A stretch of DNA of 64,000 nt. Source: Glaciihabitans sp. dw_435 (GTDB taxonomy: Bacteria > Actinomycetota > Actinomycetes > Actinomycetales > Microbacteriaceae). The position numbers and the translations under genes were made by a program. Positions 35,559-46,141 of the stretch are shown piece after piece. Numbering within the stretch: the stretch's first letter is position 1; every line of letters starts with the position of its first letter. Under the pieces are notes generated by a model. The model did no database searches. It was not told where the DNA came from and saw only the letters and a program-made list of their open reading frames with translations. The stretch is taken from contig NZ_JAAVUZ010000003.1 of assembly GCF_018449675.1 (NCBI RefSeq), positions 62,001 to 126,000 of the forward strand, given 5' to 3'.

Positions 35559-36017
35559 GTGGCACATAGCGTCGAGGTATTGATTTCATCGGGATACGAA
35601 CCGGGGTATTCGCATCCGGGGGATGCGGGGGCCGACCTTCGTGCAGCCGAGAGCGCCGAATTGGCGCCCGGCCAGCGGGTAACCGTCGGCACCGGTGTGG
35701 CAATCGCGCTGCCCGATGGATACGCGGCTTTCGTCGTGCCTCGCAGCGGATTGGCAGCAAAGCACGGCATCACCATCGTCAATAGCCCCGGAACAGTGGA
35801 TGCCGGCTACCGCGGTGAAATTCGCGTCACCCTCCTCAATACAGACGCATCGATGCCCTATTCTGTGGCGGTCGGCGATCGCATCGCACAACTCATTGTT
35901 ATGCCGGTAACCCGAGCCCGGTTCATCCCCGTTGATACGCTGCCCGGCAGCCAGCGCGGAGAATCCGGCTTTGGTTCCACCGGATATAACGCACCCAAGT
36001 CAGGAGAACTCTCGTGA
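35559..36017 (+). CDS. dut: Deoxyuridine 5'-triphosphate nucleotidohydrolase (dUTPase)
   Basis: Hydrolyses dUTP to dUMP, which keeps uracil out of DNA and supplies thymidylate synthesis. All five trimeric dUTPase motifs are present in 152 residues: PGDAGADLRA, PRSGLAAKHGI, GTVDAGYRGEIRVTLLN (catalytic Asp), RIAQLIVMPV and the C-terminal RGESGFGSTG lid. GTG 35559 lies 6 bases after a -10 box. The stop overlaps the start of the DUF3710 gene by 4 bp, so dut, DUF3710 and DUF3159 form an operon. Confidence 0.96.
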   Translation: MAHSVEVLISSGYEPGYSHPGDAGADLRAAESAELAPGQRVTVGTGVAIALPDGYAAFVVPRSGLAAKHGITIVNSPGTVDAGYRGEIRVTLLNTDASMPYSVAVGDRIAQLIVMPVTRARFIPVDTLPGSQRGESGFGSTGYNAPKSGELS

Positions 36018-36643
36018 GCGACACAGCCAACGGACCGATCGACGGCGCGGTCGACCAGGGCAAGTCGGGTCCCGCGGATCGCGAGACTGCCGGGCCCTTT
36101 GATGACAGCGAAGCAAATGCTGTTCGTCCCTACGTTGACCTGGGGGGCGTGAAGATTCTGCCGCGCGCCGACCTTCACCTGCGTCTCGAGGTGGAAGAGG
36201 GGAGCCAGCGCGTCGTCGCGGTCGGTCTCGACTTCGCCGGATCGACCCTGCAGGTTCAGCCGTTCGCGGCCCCGCGGTCGAGTGGTCTCTGGCATGAGAT
36301 CCGCGAGCAGATCGTGGACCAGATTCACAAGCAGGGCGGTACCACGAAGCTCACGGTCGGCCCCTTTGGACCCGAGATCCTCGCCGAAATTCCGGCGAGC
36401 ACGGGCGGCCAGGCCGGCGCGCGCCTCGCCCGCTTCGTCGGTGTCGACGGCCCCCGCTGGTTCCTCCGCGGTGTCATCTCGGGCGAGGGCGTCGTCGACG
36501 CCGACGCCGCTGCCAAGATCGAGGACCTCTTCCGCAGTGTCGTGGTTGTGCGTGGCACCACTCCGATGCCCCCGCGAGACCTGATTCCGCTGCACATGCC
36601 CGCCAACCCCGGGGCAGACCCGCTGGACCCCACGGTTATCTAG
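36014..36643 (+). CDS. DUF3710 family protein
   Basis: A 209-residue actinobacterial protein of unknown function, constantly linked to dut. The conserved core begins at VRPYVDLGGVKILP, continues with FAAPRSSGLWHEIREQI and GPFGPEILAEIP, and ends in MPPRDLIPLHMP. No membrane segment or signal is seen. GTG 36014 overlaps the dut stop (GTGA) and is preceded by CAGGAGA. The DUF3159 gene follows after 3 bp. Confidence 0.88.
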   Translation: MSDTANGPIDGAVDQGKSGPADRETAGPFDDSEANAVRPYVDLGGVKILPRADLHLRLEVEEGSQRVVAVGLDFAGSTLQVQPFAAPRSSGLWHEIREQIVDQIHKQGGTTKLTVGPFGPEILAEIPASTGGQAGARLARFVGVDGPRWFLRGVISGEGVVDADAAAKIEDLFRSVVVVRGTTPMPPRDLIPLHMPANPGADPLDPTVI

Positions 36644-36646
36644 TCC

Positions 36647-37360
36647 ATGTCCGATCCCGTCGAACCGCAGGAGCCTCGCACGCCGACCTTCTCGGAATCA
36701 CTCTCGGCCGCCGCGCGCCAGTCGTCTTTCGGCAAGATCGAGCCGGGGGAGACGCCGACCGCCGGTGCGATGCTGGGCGCCATTGGCGGTGTCCGAGGCA
36801 TCGTCGAGTCGGTGGCCCCCGGGTTTGCCTTCCTCTTGCTCTACACGTTCACCAAGAACCTGCCTCTGTCCGTCATCGTCCCGGTGGTAATCGCGGTCAT
36901 CCTGGTGATCGTGCGGGCAATCACCCGGTCGCCCGTCACCCCCGCGGTCTCCGGTGCGATCGGGATCGCGCTCACCGCTTTCCTTGCGCTCGCCACCAAC
37001 AGGGCAGAGAACAACTTCTTGCCGGGCATCATCATCAACGTGATCGTGTTGCTCGTCCTGATCATCAGCATCGCCGTGAAATGGCCGCTCGTTGGTGTGG
37101 TGGTAGGTCTGCTGCTGGGCGAGCTCAACTGGCGGGCCGATCCGGCTAAGCGTCGCGCCTTCACCATCGCCACCTGGGTGTGGGTGCTGCCCTCGGTCAT
37201 CCGGGTTGCCGTCCAGGTGCCGCTGTATCTCGCCCACCGCGCGGACCTGCTCGCGGCCACCAAACTCCTCACCGGCATTCCGCTGTACATCGCCGCACTC
37301 TGGGTTACCTGGCTGCTGGTGCGGGCGGTCACGACGAAACCCGACGTGTCCGCGGAATAA
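36647..37360 (+). CDS. DUF3159 family membrane protein
   Basis: A 237-residue integral membrane protein with about six hydrophobic segments from residue 50 on, after a hydrophilic N-terminus (EPGETPTAGAMLGAIGG). It belongs to an actinobacterial family without assigned function. Last gene of the dut-DUF3710-DUF3159 operon, starting 3 bp after the previous stop. A 176-bp regulatory gap separates it from aconitase. Confidence 0.88.
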   Translation: MSDPVEPQEPRTPTFSESLSAAARQSSFGKIEPGETPTAGAMLGAIGGVRGIVESVAPGFAFLLLYTFTKNLPLSVIVPVVIAVILVIVRAITRSPVTPAVSGAIGIALTAFLALATNRAENNFLPGIIINVIVLLVLIISIAVKWPLVGVVVGLLLGELNWRADPAKRRAFTIATWVWVLPSVIRVAVQVPLYLAHRADLLAATKLLTGIPLYIAALWVTWLLVRAVTTKPDVSAE

Positions 37361-37394
37361 CGGCGGCGCCGGGGCATCCGCTCCGTGGTATATT

Positions 37395-37412
37395 TATCTC
37401 GACATCAAGATA
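37395..37412. promoter_or_regulatory. 18-bp near-palindrome upstream of aconitase, candidate MarR/TamR-type operator
   Basis: TATCTCGA-CA-TCAAGATA has arms that match at seven of eight positions. It lies 125 bp upstream of the aconitase start. In Streptomyces the MarR-family regulator TamR acts on the aconitase gene through a palindromic site. The resemblance in type is recalled from memory rather than checked, so the assignment is tentative. Confidence 0.45.
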
Positions 37413-37536
37413 CTTTTCGGGTTCCGTCAGACGCACTCTCGCCTCTCGCGGTGCCCGGCACAGGCTTAGGCTTGCCTTGCTGGCAGATGGTCCGGCTGGC
37501 GGCGAGTATTGAGCTAGGTCAGCAAGGGAGACGACA

Positions 37537-40356
37537 GTGGCTGCAGTAGATAGCTTTGGATCCAGGGACACTCTGAAAGTCGGTTCGACCGACTATGAGG
37601 TCTTCCGTCTAGACAAGGTTGCGGGCTACGACAAGCTGCCCTTCAGCCTCAAGGTTCTCCTGGAGAACCTGCTGCGCACCGAGGACGGCAAGAACGTCAC
37701 GAAGGCGCAGATCGAAGCGCTCGCGTCGTGGGTGCCCACCTCCGAGCCCGACACCGAGATCCAGTTCACGCCCGCCCGGGTCGTGATGCAGGACTTCACC
37801 GGAGTTCCGTGCATCGTCGACCTCGCCACCATGCGGGAGGCAGTTGCCGCGCTCGGCGGCGACCCTACCAAGATCAACCCGCTGTCACCGGCGGAAATGG
37901 TCATCGACCACTCGGTCATCGCCGACCTCTTCGGCTCCGAGGACGCCCTCGAGCGCAACGTCGAGATCGAGTACGAGCGCAATGGTGAGCGCTACCAGTT
38001 CCTCCGCTGGGGCCAGACGGCATTCGAAGACTTCAAGGTGGTGCCGCCGGGAACCGGAATCGTGCACCAGGTCAACATTGAATACTTGGCGCGGGTCACC
38101 TACACCCGTGAGGTGGGCGGCGTTCTGCAGGCCTACCCCGACACCTGCGTCGGCACCGACTCCCACACCACCATGGTCAACGGCCTGGGTGTTCTGGGTT
38201 GGGGCGTCGGCGGCATCGAGGCAGAGGCGGCCATGCTCGGCCAGCCCGTGTCCATGCTGATCCCCAAGGTCGTCGGTTTCAAGCTGTCCGGCACCATTCC
38301 CACGGGCGTGACCGCGACCGACGTTGTGCTCACGATCACGCAGCAGCTGCGCAAGCATGGCGTCGTCGGCAAGTTCGTCGAGTTCTACGGCGAAGGCGTC
38401 GCGTCGGTGCCCCTGGCCAACCGCGCAACCATCGGCAACATGAGCCCCGAGTTCGGCTCGACCGCCGCCATGTTCCCCATCGACGACGTCACGCTCGACT
38501 ACCTGCGCCTCACGGGTCGCAGCGAAGAGCAGGTCGCCCTGGTCGAGGCGTACGCCAAGCTGCAGACGCTGTGGTACGACCCGGCCGTCGAGCCCGTCTT
38601 CAGCGAGTACCTCGAGCTCGACCTCGGCACCGTCGTGCCGTCGATCGCCGGCCCGAAGCGTCCGCAGGACCGGGTCGAGCTCAGCCGCGCGAAGAGCCAG
38701 TTCGAGATCGACCTCGATGCGTATGCCTCGGTCAGCCACTCGATGGTGGACGACGCGGTGGAGGGAACCTTCCCGGCGTCCGACCCGATTGGGTTCACCT
38801 CCCAGGACGAGGAGACGGCTCACGCGCAGGCGCCCCACCGTCACACCAGTCACGCACCCGGCGCACTGTCGAACCCGACCGAGGTCGTGCTCGAGAACGG
38901 TGAGGGTTTTGTGCTCGACCACGGAGCGGTGGCCATCGCGGCGATCACCTCGTGCACGAACACCTCCAACCCGTCCGTGATGCTCGCTGCGGGCCTTCTC
39001 GCCCGCAACGCCAGCATGAAGGGCCTCAAGTCGAAGCCCTGGGTCAAGACCACATTGGCTCCCGGGTCGAAGGTCGTCACCGACTACTACGCGAAGGCTG
39101 GCCTGACCGGCTACCTCGAGGACCTCGGCTTCTACACCGTCGGCTACGGCTGCACCACCTGCATCGGTAACTCCGGTCCTCTCCTCGACGAGATCTCCGC
39201 AGCGGTCAACGACAATGACCTCGCCGTTACCGCCGTGCTCTCCGGTAACCGCAACTTCGAGGGTCGCATCAACCCCGACGTCAAGATGAACTACCTCGCG
39301 TCTCCGCCCCTGGTCATCGCGTACGCCCTTGCCGGATCGATGAACTTCGACTTCGAAAAGGACGCACTGGGCGTCGGCAGCGACGGCGAGGATGTCTACC
39401 TCAAGGATATTTGGCCGGATGCCGCGGAAGTTCAGTCCACGATCGACACGTCCATCAACACCGACATGTTCACCCACGAGTACTCGGGTGTCTTCGACGG
39501 TGACGAGCGCTGGCGTTCGCTTCCCACCCCGACCGGCGCCACGTTCGAATGGGACGAGGAGTCCACGTACGTGCGCAAGCCCCCGTACTTCGACGGCATG
39601 ACGATCGAGACCACCCCTGTCGTCAACTTCACCGGCGCCCGTGTACTCGCCAAACTGGGTGACTCCGTGACCACGGACCACATCAGCCCCGCGGGAAACA
39701 TCAAGGGCGACAGCCCGGCCGGACGCTACCTCGACGAGCACGGTGTCGAGCGCAAGGACTACAACTCCTACGGTTCGCGTCGCGGTAACCATGAGGTCAT
39801 GATTCGCGGAACCTTCGCGAACATCCGCCTCAAGAACCAGTTGCTGGACGGCGTCGAGGGTGGCTACACCCGCGACTTCACGCAGCCCGAGGGTCCGCAG
39901 TCGTTCATCTACGACGCCAGCCAGAACTACCAGGCAGCGGGCATTCCCCTCGTCATCTTCGGTGGCAAGGAGTACGGTTCCGGGTCATCCCGTGACTGGG
40001 CCGCGAAGGGCACGAGCCTCCTCGGAGTCAAGGCCGTTATCGTCGAGAGCTTCGAGCGCATTCACCGCTCCAACCTCATCGGAATGGGCGTGCTGCCGCT
40101 GCAGTTCCCCGCCGGCGAGAGCTGGGCGTCCCTCGGCCTCGACGGTACCGAGTCAGTCACCATCACCGGTGTCGAGGAGCTCAACGACGGCGTCACCCCG
40201 GAGACGCTGCACGTGGTCGCCGCCCCCACGGAGAACTCCCCGGCGGGCAAGGAGACGATCGAGTTCGACGCGGTCCTTCGCATCGACACCCCGGGCGAGG
40301 CTGACTATTACCGCAACGGCGGCATCCTGCAGTACGTACTGCGGTCGCTGGTGTAA
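37537..40356 (+). CDS. acnA: Aconitate hydratase A
   Basis: Interconverts citrate and isocitrate in the TCA cycle using a [4Fe-4S] cluster. The 939 residues are of family length. The cluster cysteines are in [13 protein letters not shown] and [14 protein letters not shown]. Other signatures are [19 protein letters not shown] and the C-terminal swivelling domain with [16 protein letters not shown] 37537 is preceded by AAGGGAG. It has its own upstream control region and ends at a strong terminator (40403-40439). Upstream, CTTAGGCTTGCCTTGC near 37466 vaguely resembles an iron-regulator box but is too weak to call. Confidence 0.97.
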   Translation: MAAVDSFGSRDTLKVGSTDYEVFRLDKVAGYDKLPFSLKVLLENLLRTEDGKNVTKAQIEALASWVPTSEPDTEIQFTPARVVMQDFTGVPCIVDLATMREAVAALGGDPTKINPLSPAEMVIDHSVIADLFGSEDALERNVEIEYERNGERYQFLRWGQTAFEDFKVVPPGTGIVHQVNIEYLARVTYTREVGGVLQAYPDTCVGTDSHTTMVNGLGVLGWGVGGIEAEAAMLGQPVSMLIPKVVGFKLSGTIPTGVTATDVVLTITQQLRKHGVVGKFVEFYGEGVASVPLANRATIGNMSPEFGSTAAMFPIDDVTLDYLRLTGRSEEQVALVEAYAKLQTLWYDPAVEPVFSEYLELDLGTVVPSIAGPKRPQDRVELSRAKSQFEIDLDAYASVSHSMVDDAVEGTFPASDPIGFTSQDEETAHAQAPHRHTSHAPGALSNPTEVVLENGEGFVLDHGAVAIAAITSCTNTSNPSVMLAAGLLARNASMKGLKSKPWVKTTLAPGSKVVTDYYAKAGLTGYLEDLGFYTVGYGCTTCIGNSGPLLDEISAAVNDNDLAVTAVLSGNRNFEGRINPDVKMNYLASPPLVIAYALAGSMNFDFEKDALGVGSDGEDVYLKDIWPDAAEVQSTIDTSINTDMFTHEYSGVFDGDERWRSLPTPTGATFEWDEESTYVRKPPYFDGMTIETTPVVNFTGARVLAKLGDSVTTDHISPAGNIKGDSPAGRYLDEHGVERKDYNSYGSRRGNHEVMIRGTFANIRLKNQLLDGVEGGYTRDFTQPEGPQSFIYDASQNYQAAGIPLVIFGGKEYGSGSSRDWAAKGTSLLGVKAVIVESFERIHRSNLIGMGVLPLQFPAGESWASLGLDGTESVTITGVEELNDGVTPETLHVVAAPTENSPAGKETIEFDAVLRIDTPGEADYYRNGGILQYVLRSLV

Positions 40357-40402
40357 CGGTGGTTATCCGCCCGTGGGCGGGCGACAACTGATCGACTCAG
40401 GG

Positions 40403-40439
40403 AAGACCCGGGCGTGTGGCATCCACTCGCCCGGGTCTT
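40403..40439 (+). terminator. Intrinsic terminator after acnA
   Basis: AAGACCCGGGCG (40403-40414) pairs with CGCCCGGGTCTT (40428-40439) over 12 bp. The loop holds a further 4-bp stem (GTGG/CCAC), and TTT follows. It lies 47 bp after the stop codon. Confidence 0.85.
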
Positions 40440-40509
40440 TGCGTTTAATTCCCACCGAACACACCCGGCGCTCCGAAGCACTATCGAAGGTGACGCGGTG
40501 GGCCTCGCG

Positions 40510-40515
40510 TAGACT
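40510..40515 (+). promoter_or_regulatory. -10 element TAGACT upstream of a short reading frame before dxs
   Basis: TAGACT ends 6 bases before an ATG at 40522 that opens a 15-codon frame, the same geometry as at other leaderless genes in this window. Confidence 0.5.
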
Positions 40516-40521
40516 TTCAGG

Positions 40522-40569
40522 ATGTTCGTCCAGTGCCCGCAAGTTCGTTTTCGGATGGTGACCGCGTGA
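40522..40569 (+). CDS. Short upstream reading frame coupled to dxs (15 residues)
   Basis: ATG 40522 opens MFVQCPQVRFRMVTA and ends at TGA 40567-40569, which overlaps the GTG start of dxs (GTGA). It lies 6 bases after a -10 box, so the transcript would start at its ATG. This is the geometry of a leaderless leader peptide that delivers ribosomes to dxs. It is too short for a family assignment and could be chance; a longer in-frame dxs start at GTG 40533 is the alternative. Confidence 0.4.
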   Translation: MFVQCPQVRFRMVTA

Positions 40570-42533
40570 CAATTCTCGAGACGATCTCCGGGCCGCGTGA
40601 CCTGGACGCCCTTTCGCCGGCCCAGCTGGAGCAGCTCGCAGCGGAGATTCGCGCGTTCCTGGTGAGGGAAGTGTCCAAGACCGGCGGTCACCTCGGCCCC
40701 AACCTTGGTGTTGTCGAGCTGACGTTGGCCATCCACCGGGTCTTTGATTCACCGCACGACGCCGTGATCTTCGATACCGGCCACCAGAGCTATGTGCACA
40801 AGTTGCTGACGGGACGCCAGGACTTCTCTCACCTGCGCCAGCGCGGTGGACTCGCCGGGTATCCGCAGCGCAGCGAATCCATTCATGACATCGTCGAGAG
40901 CTCGCACGCATCCAGTTCGCTGTCGTGGGCCGATGGCATCTCGCGGGCGTTCGCAATGACCGGCCAGGACGACAGGCACGTCGTCGCCGTGGTGGGCGAT
41001 GGCGCCCTCACCGGTGGCATGACCTGGGAAGCCCTCAACAACATCAGTGACGACAACGCACGGAAGCTCATCATCGTCGTCAACGACAACGGTCGTTCCT
41101 ACGCGCCGACCATCGGTGGCATGGCTCGGTTCCTCAACGATGTGCGCACGCGTCGGTCCTATCGCAACCTTTATGAGTCGAGCCAGCGGCTGTTCAACGT
41201 CTTCGGCGGACCGGGACGCGCCCTCTACCGTGGCATCCGCGGTGGCACACACGGCTTCCTCTCCCGCTTCACCAACAACGAGGCGCTGTACTCCAACCTC
41301 GACATCAAATACATCGGCCCGATTCACGGGCACGACCTGAATGCCATGCGCGAGGCGCTGGAGCAGGCAAAGAACTACGGCGCCCCCGTGATCGTTCACG
41401 CGATCACCCAGAAGGGCAAGGGCTACGAGCCCGCCGTCGCGGACATAGCGGACCAGTTCCACGCGGTCGGCCAGATCGATCCGGAGACCGGCGAGCCCGT
41501 CGGAACATCCTCCGCTCCGTCGTGGACGTCGGTGTTTGCCGACGAGATCGTGTCCATCGCCGACACCAACCCGCGCATCGTCGGAATCACGGCGGCCATG
41601 CTGCGGCCGACCGGTCTGCACAAGTTCGCCGAGCGATACCCGCAGCGGGTGTTCGACGTGGGAATCGCCGAGCAGCACGCGGCCACCTCGGCGGCCGGCC
41701 TCGCCTTCGGCGGCCTGCACCCGGTCGTGGCGTTGTACGCGACGTTTATCAACCGCGCCTTCGACCAGGTGCTGATGGATGTCGCCCTGCACAAGGCAGG
41801 CGTGACCTTCGTGCTGGACCGTGCCGGTGTCACAGGACCCGACGGCCCCAGCCACCACGGCATGTGGGATCTCGCGATTCTGCAGGTTATCCCGCACATC
41901 CACATCGCCGCCCCCCGCGACGCAACGCGCCTGCGCGAGGAACTCCGTGAGGCCGTCGTCGTCGAGGACGCCCCGACCGTCGTGCGCTTCTCCAAGGGCA
42001 GCGTCGGCAACGAGTTTGAGGCAGAACGCCGGACCTCCGATGGCGTCGACGTCCTGCGGGAGGCGGCCCACAAGGACGTGCTCATCGTGACGGTGGGCCC
42101 GATGGCCTCTCTCGGGCTGCAGGTAGCCGAGCGTCTCGCGGCGCAGGGCATCGGCGCAACGGTTATCGATCCGCGCTGGGTCGTCCCCGTGCCGGCAAGC
42201 GTCGTGGACTTCGCACGCGACCACCGCATCGTCGTATCCATCGAGGACGGCATTCGTGTCGGTGGCATCGGTACCCGCATCCGCCAGGACCTGCGCGAGG
42301 CCGGGGTCGACACCGCCGTCACCGAACTCGGGCTTCCCGACGAGTTCCTCGATCACGCCACCCGCGACCAGATCCTCGAGACCGTCGGGCTCACCCCGCA
42401 AAAGATCGCCCGTGACCTCGTCGCGCAGGTGCTGGGCAGCAAGATTCCGGTTGCCCGTCCGCTTCCGGCCGACGGCCGCGATGCGGACGAGCGCGCCGGC
42501 ACCGACTCCGTCGCCACCGAGCGCGACGAGTAG
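40566..42533 (+). CDS. dxs: 1-deoxy-D-xylulose-5-phosphate synthase
   Basis: First enzyme of the methylerythritol phosphate route to isoprenoids; joins pyruvate and glyceraldehyde 3-phosphate with thiamine diphosphate. The 655 residues include KTGGHLGPNLGVVELT, the thiamine motif GDGALTGGMTWEALNN, FVLDRAGVTGPDGPSHHG in the second domain, and a transketolase C-terminal domain. GTG 40566 gives the usual start MTILETISGPRDLDAL; an in-frame GTG at 40533 would add 11 residues. No good ribosome site is seen, consistent with coupling to the short upstream frame. Confidence 0.96.
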   Translation: MTILETISGPRDLDALSPAQLEQLAAEIRAFLVREVSKTGGHLGPNLGVVELTLAIHRVFDSPHDAVIFDTGHQSYVHKLLTGRQDFSHLRQRGGLAGYPQRSESIHDIVESSHASSSLSWADGISRAFAMTGQDDRHVVAVVGDGALTGGMTWEALNNISDDNARKLIIVVNDNGRSYAPTIGGMARFLNDVRTRRSYRNLYESSQRLFNVFGGPGRALYRGIRGGTHGFLSRFTNNEALYSNLDIKYIGPIHGHDLNAMREALEQAKNYGAPVIVHAITQKGKGYEPAVADIADQFHAVGQIDPETGEPVGTSSAPSWTSVFADEIVSIADTNPRIVGITAAMLRPTGLHKFAERYPQRVFDVGIAEQHAATSAAGLAFGGLHPVVALYATFINRAFDQVLMDVALHKAGVTFVLDRAGVTGPDGPSHHGMWDLAILQVIPHIHIAAPRDATRLREELREAVVVEDAPTVVRFSKGSVGNEFEAERRTSDGVDVLREAAHKDVLIVTVGPMASLGLQVAERLAAQGIGATVIDPRWVVPVPASVVDFARDHRIVVSIEDGIRVGGIGTRIRQDLREAGVDTAVTELGLPDEFLDHATRDQILETVGLTPQKIARDLVAQVLGSKIPVARPLPADGRDADERAGTDSVATERDE

Positions 42534-42632
42534 GTCACCCCGCCGATTTGGTGCGGCCGGATCACAAACCTCAACCACAGGCACAACGCTGGCAGGATGC
42601 TCCGGGAGTGACGTCTGTCGCGCGCGAAGTTC

Positions 42633-42638
42633 TACGCT
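42633..42638 (+). promoter_or_regulatory. -10 element TACGCT of a probable leaderless promoter
   Basis: TACGCT ends 6 bases before GTG 42645, the start of the MerR remnant, so the promoter of the remnant-reductase pair appears intact. Confidence 0.45.
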
Positions 42639-42644
42639 GAGAAA

Positions 42645-42880
42645 GTGACGATTACGCAGCCGGAACTCACCCTCTGTGAGGTGACCGAGCTCTCCGGTCT
42701 GTCGGCCCATACCCGCCGCGATTGCGGGCTCGCCCGTCACGGCGACGCGGCCGAGGGCGCGCGGTCGCGGCTGCTGCGGGAGACTCGGCTCCGGGTCATC
42801 CGTCTGCTCGCTGACATCACCACCAGTCTTGCCGCGATCGATACGAAGATCGCGGTGTACGAAGAAAGGATCACCCGTTC

Positions 42881-42884
<4 letters not shown>
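42645..42884 (+). pseudogene. Remnant of a MerR family regulator (internal deletion)
   Basis: The 79-residue frame begins with a MerR-like DNA-binding helix (LCEVTELSGLSAHT) and ends with a typical MerR tail ([27 protein letters not shown]). The part between, normally about 50 residues with RYYE and the wing, is missing, and the two ends are joined at RRDCGLARHGD. It therefore looks like a regulator that lost its centre by an in-frame deletion. The tail still overlaps the start of the aldo/keto reductase (ATGA), and MerR genes are often paired with such reductases. It may still make a small dimerising peptide; loss of DNA binding is likely. Confidence 0.6.
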
Positions 42885-43858
<974 letters not shown>

Positions 43859-43942
43859 CCGCCCCGCCACGGCCGCGCGACCGGCCGCACCCGCAAGTTC
43901 GGGGCGGCGGGAGTTATCGCACGGTTCGGCGGGAGAAGAATG

Positions 43943-43974
43943 CGAGCGGCGGGAGTCATGACTTCCGCCGCTCG
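43943..43974. terminator. Bidirectional 16-bp palindromic terminator
   Basis: The 32 bp are self-complementary except for one G-T pair, centred between 43958 and 43959 (AGTCATGACT core flanked by GCGG/CCGC). It lies between the converging reductase and fatty-acid oxidation genes. Confidence 0.7.
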
Positions 43975-44008
43975 TCTGTTTCTCTCGCCACCCGGGTATC
44001 TCTGGTGG

Positions 44009-46141
44009 CTACTCCACGCCGCGGATCGGCGGGGTGTGGAACGTGCCGCCGAAGACCCGCTCGGAGGCCCCCACCCGGTCGAGGTAGGGAGTGAGCCCGC
44101 CCATCTGGAACGGGTAGCCCGCGCCGAGGATGAGGCAGAGGTCGATGTCCTCGGGTGCCGAGACGACGCCGTCCTCGAGCATGCGGTGCACTTCGTCGGC
44201 GAGGCCATCCTCGATCCGGCGCAGCAGCTGCTCGCTGGTCTGCGGGGATGTCCCACCGGCGACGATGGCAACGGCCTGCTTGTCGTAGCCCTTCACCTTG
44301 CCCTTGGAGTCCCGCTCGAAGATGTGACCGAGCTCGGCCAGCTTGTGCAGGTTAGCGCTGTCGAAGAACCGCTCCGGGAATGCCGAGTGGTGGGTGTCGA
44401 GCACGTGGGCTCCCACCTTGAGACCGACGAGTTCGAGCAGCTCGAATGGCGTCATCGGCAGCCCGAACGGCTGGATCGAGGCATCCACCACCGCGAACGG
44501 CGTTCCCGTATCCACCGCGTGCATCGACTCACCGAGCACCTTCGCCAGGATGCGGTTCACCACGAACCCAGGGGTGTCGCGGGTAATGACCGCGTTCTTG
44601 TAGAGCTTCGCGGCCGTGACCATCGCGGTCGAGAGCGTTGCGTCGTTGGTGAGCGGCGTGCGCACCACCTCGATCAGCGGCATCACCGCGACGGGATTGA
44701 AGAAGTGGAACCCCACGAGGCGTTCGGGATGACTCAGCCGCGCGCCAATCTGTTCGACCGACAGCGATGACGTGTTGGTGGCCAGGACTGCCTCCGGGGA
44801 GATGTACTGCTCGACATCGGCGAAGACGTCCTGCTTCACTCCGAGTTCTTCGAAGACCGCCTCAATCACCCAGTCACAGTCGGCGAAGTCCGCCTTGTTC
44901 GTGGTACCGCTGACCAGCGCCGTGAGCCGGTTCGACTCGTCGGGGGAGATGCGCCCCTTCTGCAGCAGGGCATCGATTTCGTTGTGAATGTACGCGACGC
45001 CCTTGTCCACGCGCTCCTGGTCGAGGTCGGTGATAACAACGGGCACCTGCAGCCGGCGCACGAAGAGCAGGGCGAACTGGCTGGCCATCAGTCCGGCGCC
45101 GATCACGCCGACTTTGGTGACCTTGTGGGCGAGATCCTTATCCGGGGCTCCCGCTGGCCGCTTCGCGCGCTTCTGCACGAGGTTGAAGGCGTAGATGCTC
45201 GCCTTGAACTGGTCGCCGGAGATCAGGTCGGCGAGAGCATCGTCTTCGGCGGCGAAGCCGGTGGCGCGATCGGTGTTTTTCGCGGCCTTGAGCAGCTCGA
45301 GTGCGCGGTAGGGGGACTTCGCCACCGTACCGATCTTGCTCTCGAGCGACTTGCGGGCGATGTTGATGGCGACATCCCACTTGAACGCGCGCTCCAGCTT
45401 GCCGGGCACGTTCGGGCGGTCGACCTGGATTGCCCCGGTGAGCACGCCGTCGGTCCAGGCAATGGAATCCTCGAGGAAGTTCGCGGGGGAGAAGATGGCG
45501 TCCGCGATGCCGAGGTCGAACGCTTCCTGTCCCTTGAGCGTGCGGTTGTTCTTCAACGGGTTCTCGATGACGACCTTGAGGGCGTTCTCGATGCCGATGA
45601 GGTTGGGCAGTAGCCAGGCGCCACCCCAGCCGGGAATGATCCCGAGGAACACCTCGGGAAGGGCGAGGGCCGCGATCGAGCTGTCGATCGTGCGGTAGTC
45701 GGCGTTGAGACCGATTTCGACGCCGCCGCCGAGCGCGAGGCCGTTGATGAACACGAACGACGGCACGCCCAGGTCCGAGAGCTTGCCGAGCACGTGGTGA
45801 CCCAGCTGGGCCATCTGCTTGGCAACGGCGCGGCTCGGAATGTCACTGACCTCGGACAGGTCGGCGCCGGCGGCAAGAATGAACGGCTTGCCCGTAATGG
45901 CGACGGCCGCGATCTCCCCGCGCGCGGCGCGGTCGCGTTGCGCGTCGAGCACTCCGCCGAGCTCGAGCATCGTTGCCGGCCCGAGTGTCGAGGGTCGGGT
46001 GTGATCGCGGTCGTTGTCGAGGGTGATGAGAGCAAGGCTGCGGCCACCCGACAACGGGACATCCCGAACGTACGAATGGGTGATGACCTCATCGGTCGAC
46101 AGCGCCTGCAGCTCATCAAACTGGGTGGTTACGTCGGTCAT
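44009..46141 (-). CDS. fadB: Bifunctional enoyl-CoA hydratase / 3-hydroxyacyl-CoA dehydrogenase (FadB/FadJ-like)
   Basis: Carries out the second and third steps of fatty-acid beta-oxidation. The 710 residues include an N-terminal crotonase domain (ITGKPFILAAGADLSEV, FINGLALGGGVEIGLNADYR, PEVFLGIIPGWGGA with the catalytic Glu) and NAD-binding and C-terminal 3-hydroxyacyl-CoA dehydrogenase domains (VGVIGAGLMASQFALLF, HFFNPVAVMPLIEVV, TPGFVVNRIL). ATG 46141 overlaps the thiolase stop by 4 bp, so the two subunits of the oxidation complex are made together. The frame extends upstream inside the thiolase gene without meaning. Confidence 0.95.
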   Translation of the reverse strand: MTDVTTQFDELQALSTDEVITHSYVRDVPLSGGRSLALITLDNDRDHTRPSTLGPATMLELGGVLDAQRDRAARGEIAAVAITGKPFILAAGADLSEVSDIPSRAVAKQMAQLGHHVLGKLSDLGVPSFVFINGLALGGGVEIGLNADYRTIDSSIAALALPEVFLGIIPGWGGAWLLPNLIGIENALKVVIENPLKNNRTLKGQEAFDLGIADAIFSPANFLEDSIAWTDGVLTGAIQVDRPNVPGKLERAFKWDVAINIARKSLESKIGTVAKSPYRALELLKAAKNTDRATGFAAEDDALADLISGDQFKASIYAFNLVQKRAKRPAGAPDKDLAHKVTKVGVIGAGLMASQFALLFVRRLQVPVVITDLDQERVDKGVAYIHNEIDALLQKGRISPDESNRLTALVSGTTNKADFADCDWVIEAVFEELGVKQDVFADVEQYISPEAVLATNTSSLSVEQIGARLSHPERLVGFHFFNPVAVMPLIEVVRTPLTNDATLSTAMVTAAKLYKNAVITRDTPGFVVNRILAKVLGESMHAVDTGTPFAVVDASIQPFGLPMTPFELLELVGLKVGAHVLDTHHSAFPERFFDSANLHKLAELGHIFERDSKGKVKGYDKQAVAIVAGGTSPQTSEQLLRRIEDGLADEVHRMLEDGVVSAPEDIDLCLILGAGYPFQMGGLTPYLDRVGASERVFGGTFHTPPIRGVE

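Noticed and set aside
37466-37482. CTTAGGCTTGCCTTGC as a DtxR/IdeR iron box before aconitase
   Set aside because: Only about 12 of 19 positions fit the consensus and the symmetry is poor; kept only as a remark.
37885-39792. 635-codon antisense frame inside acnA, and similar long frames opposite dxs, thrS, parE and parC
   Set aside because: All mirror strongly conserved genes, show no ribosome sites, and are expected from high third-position GC.
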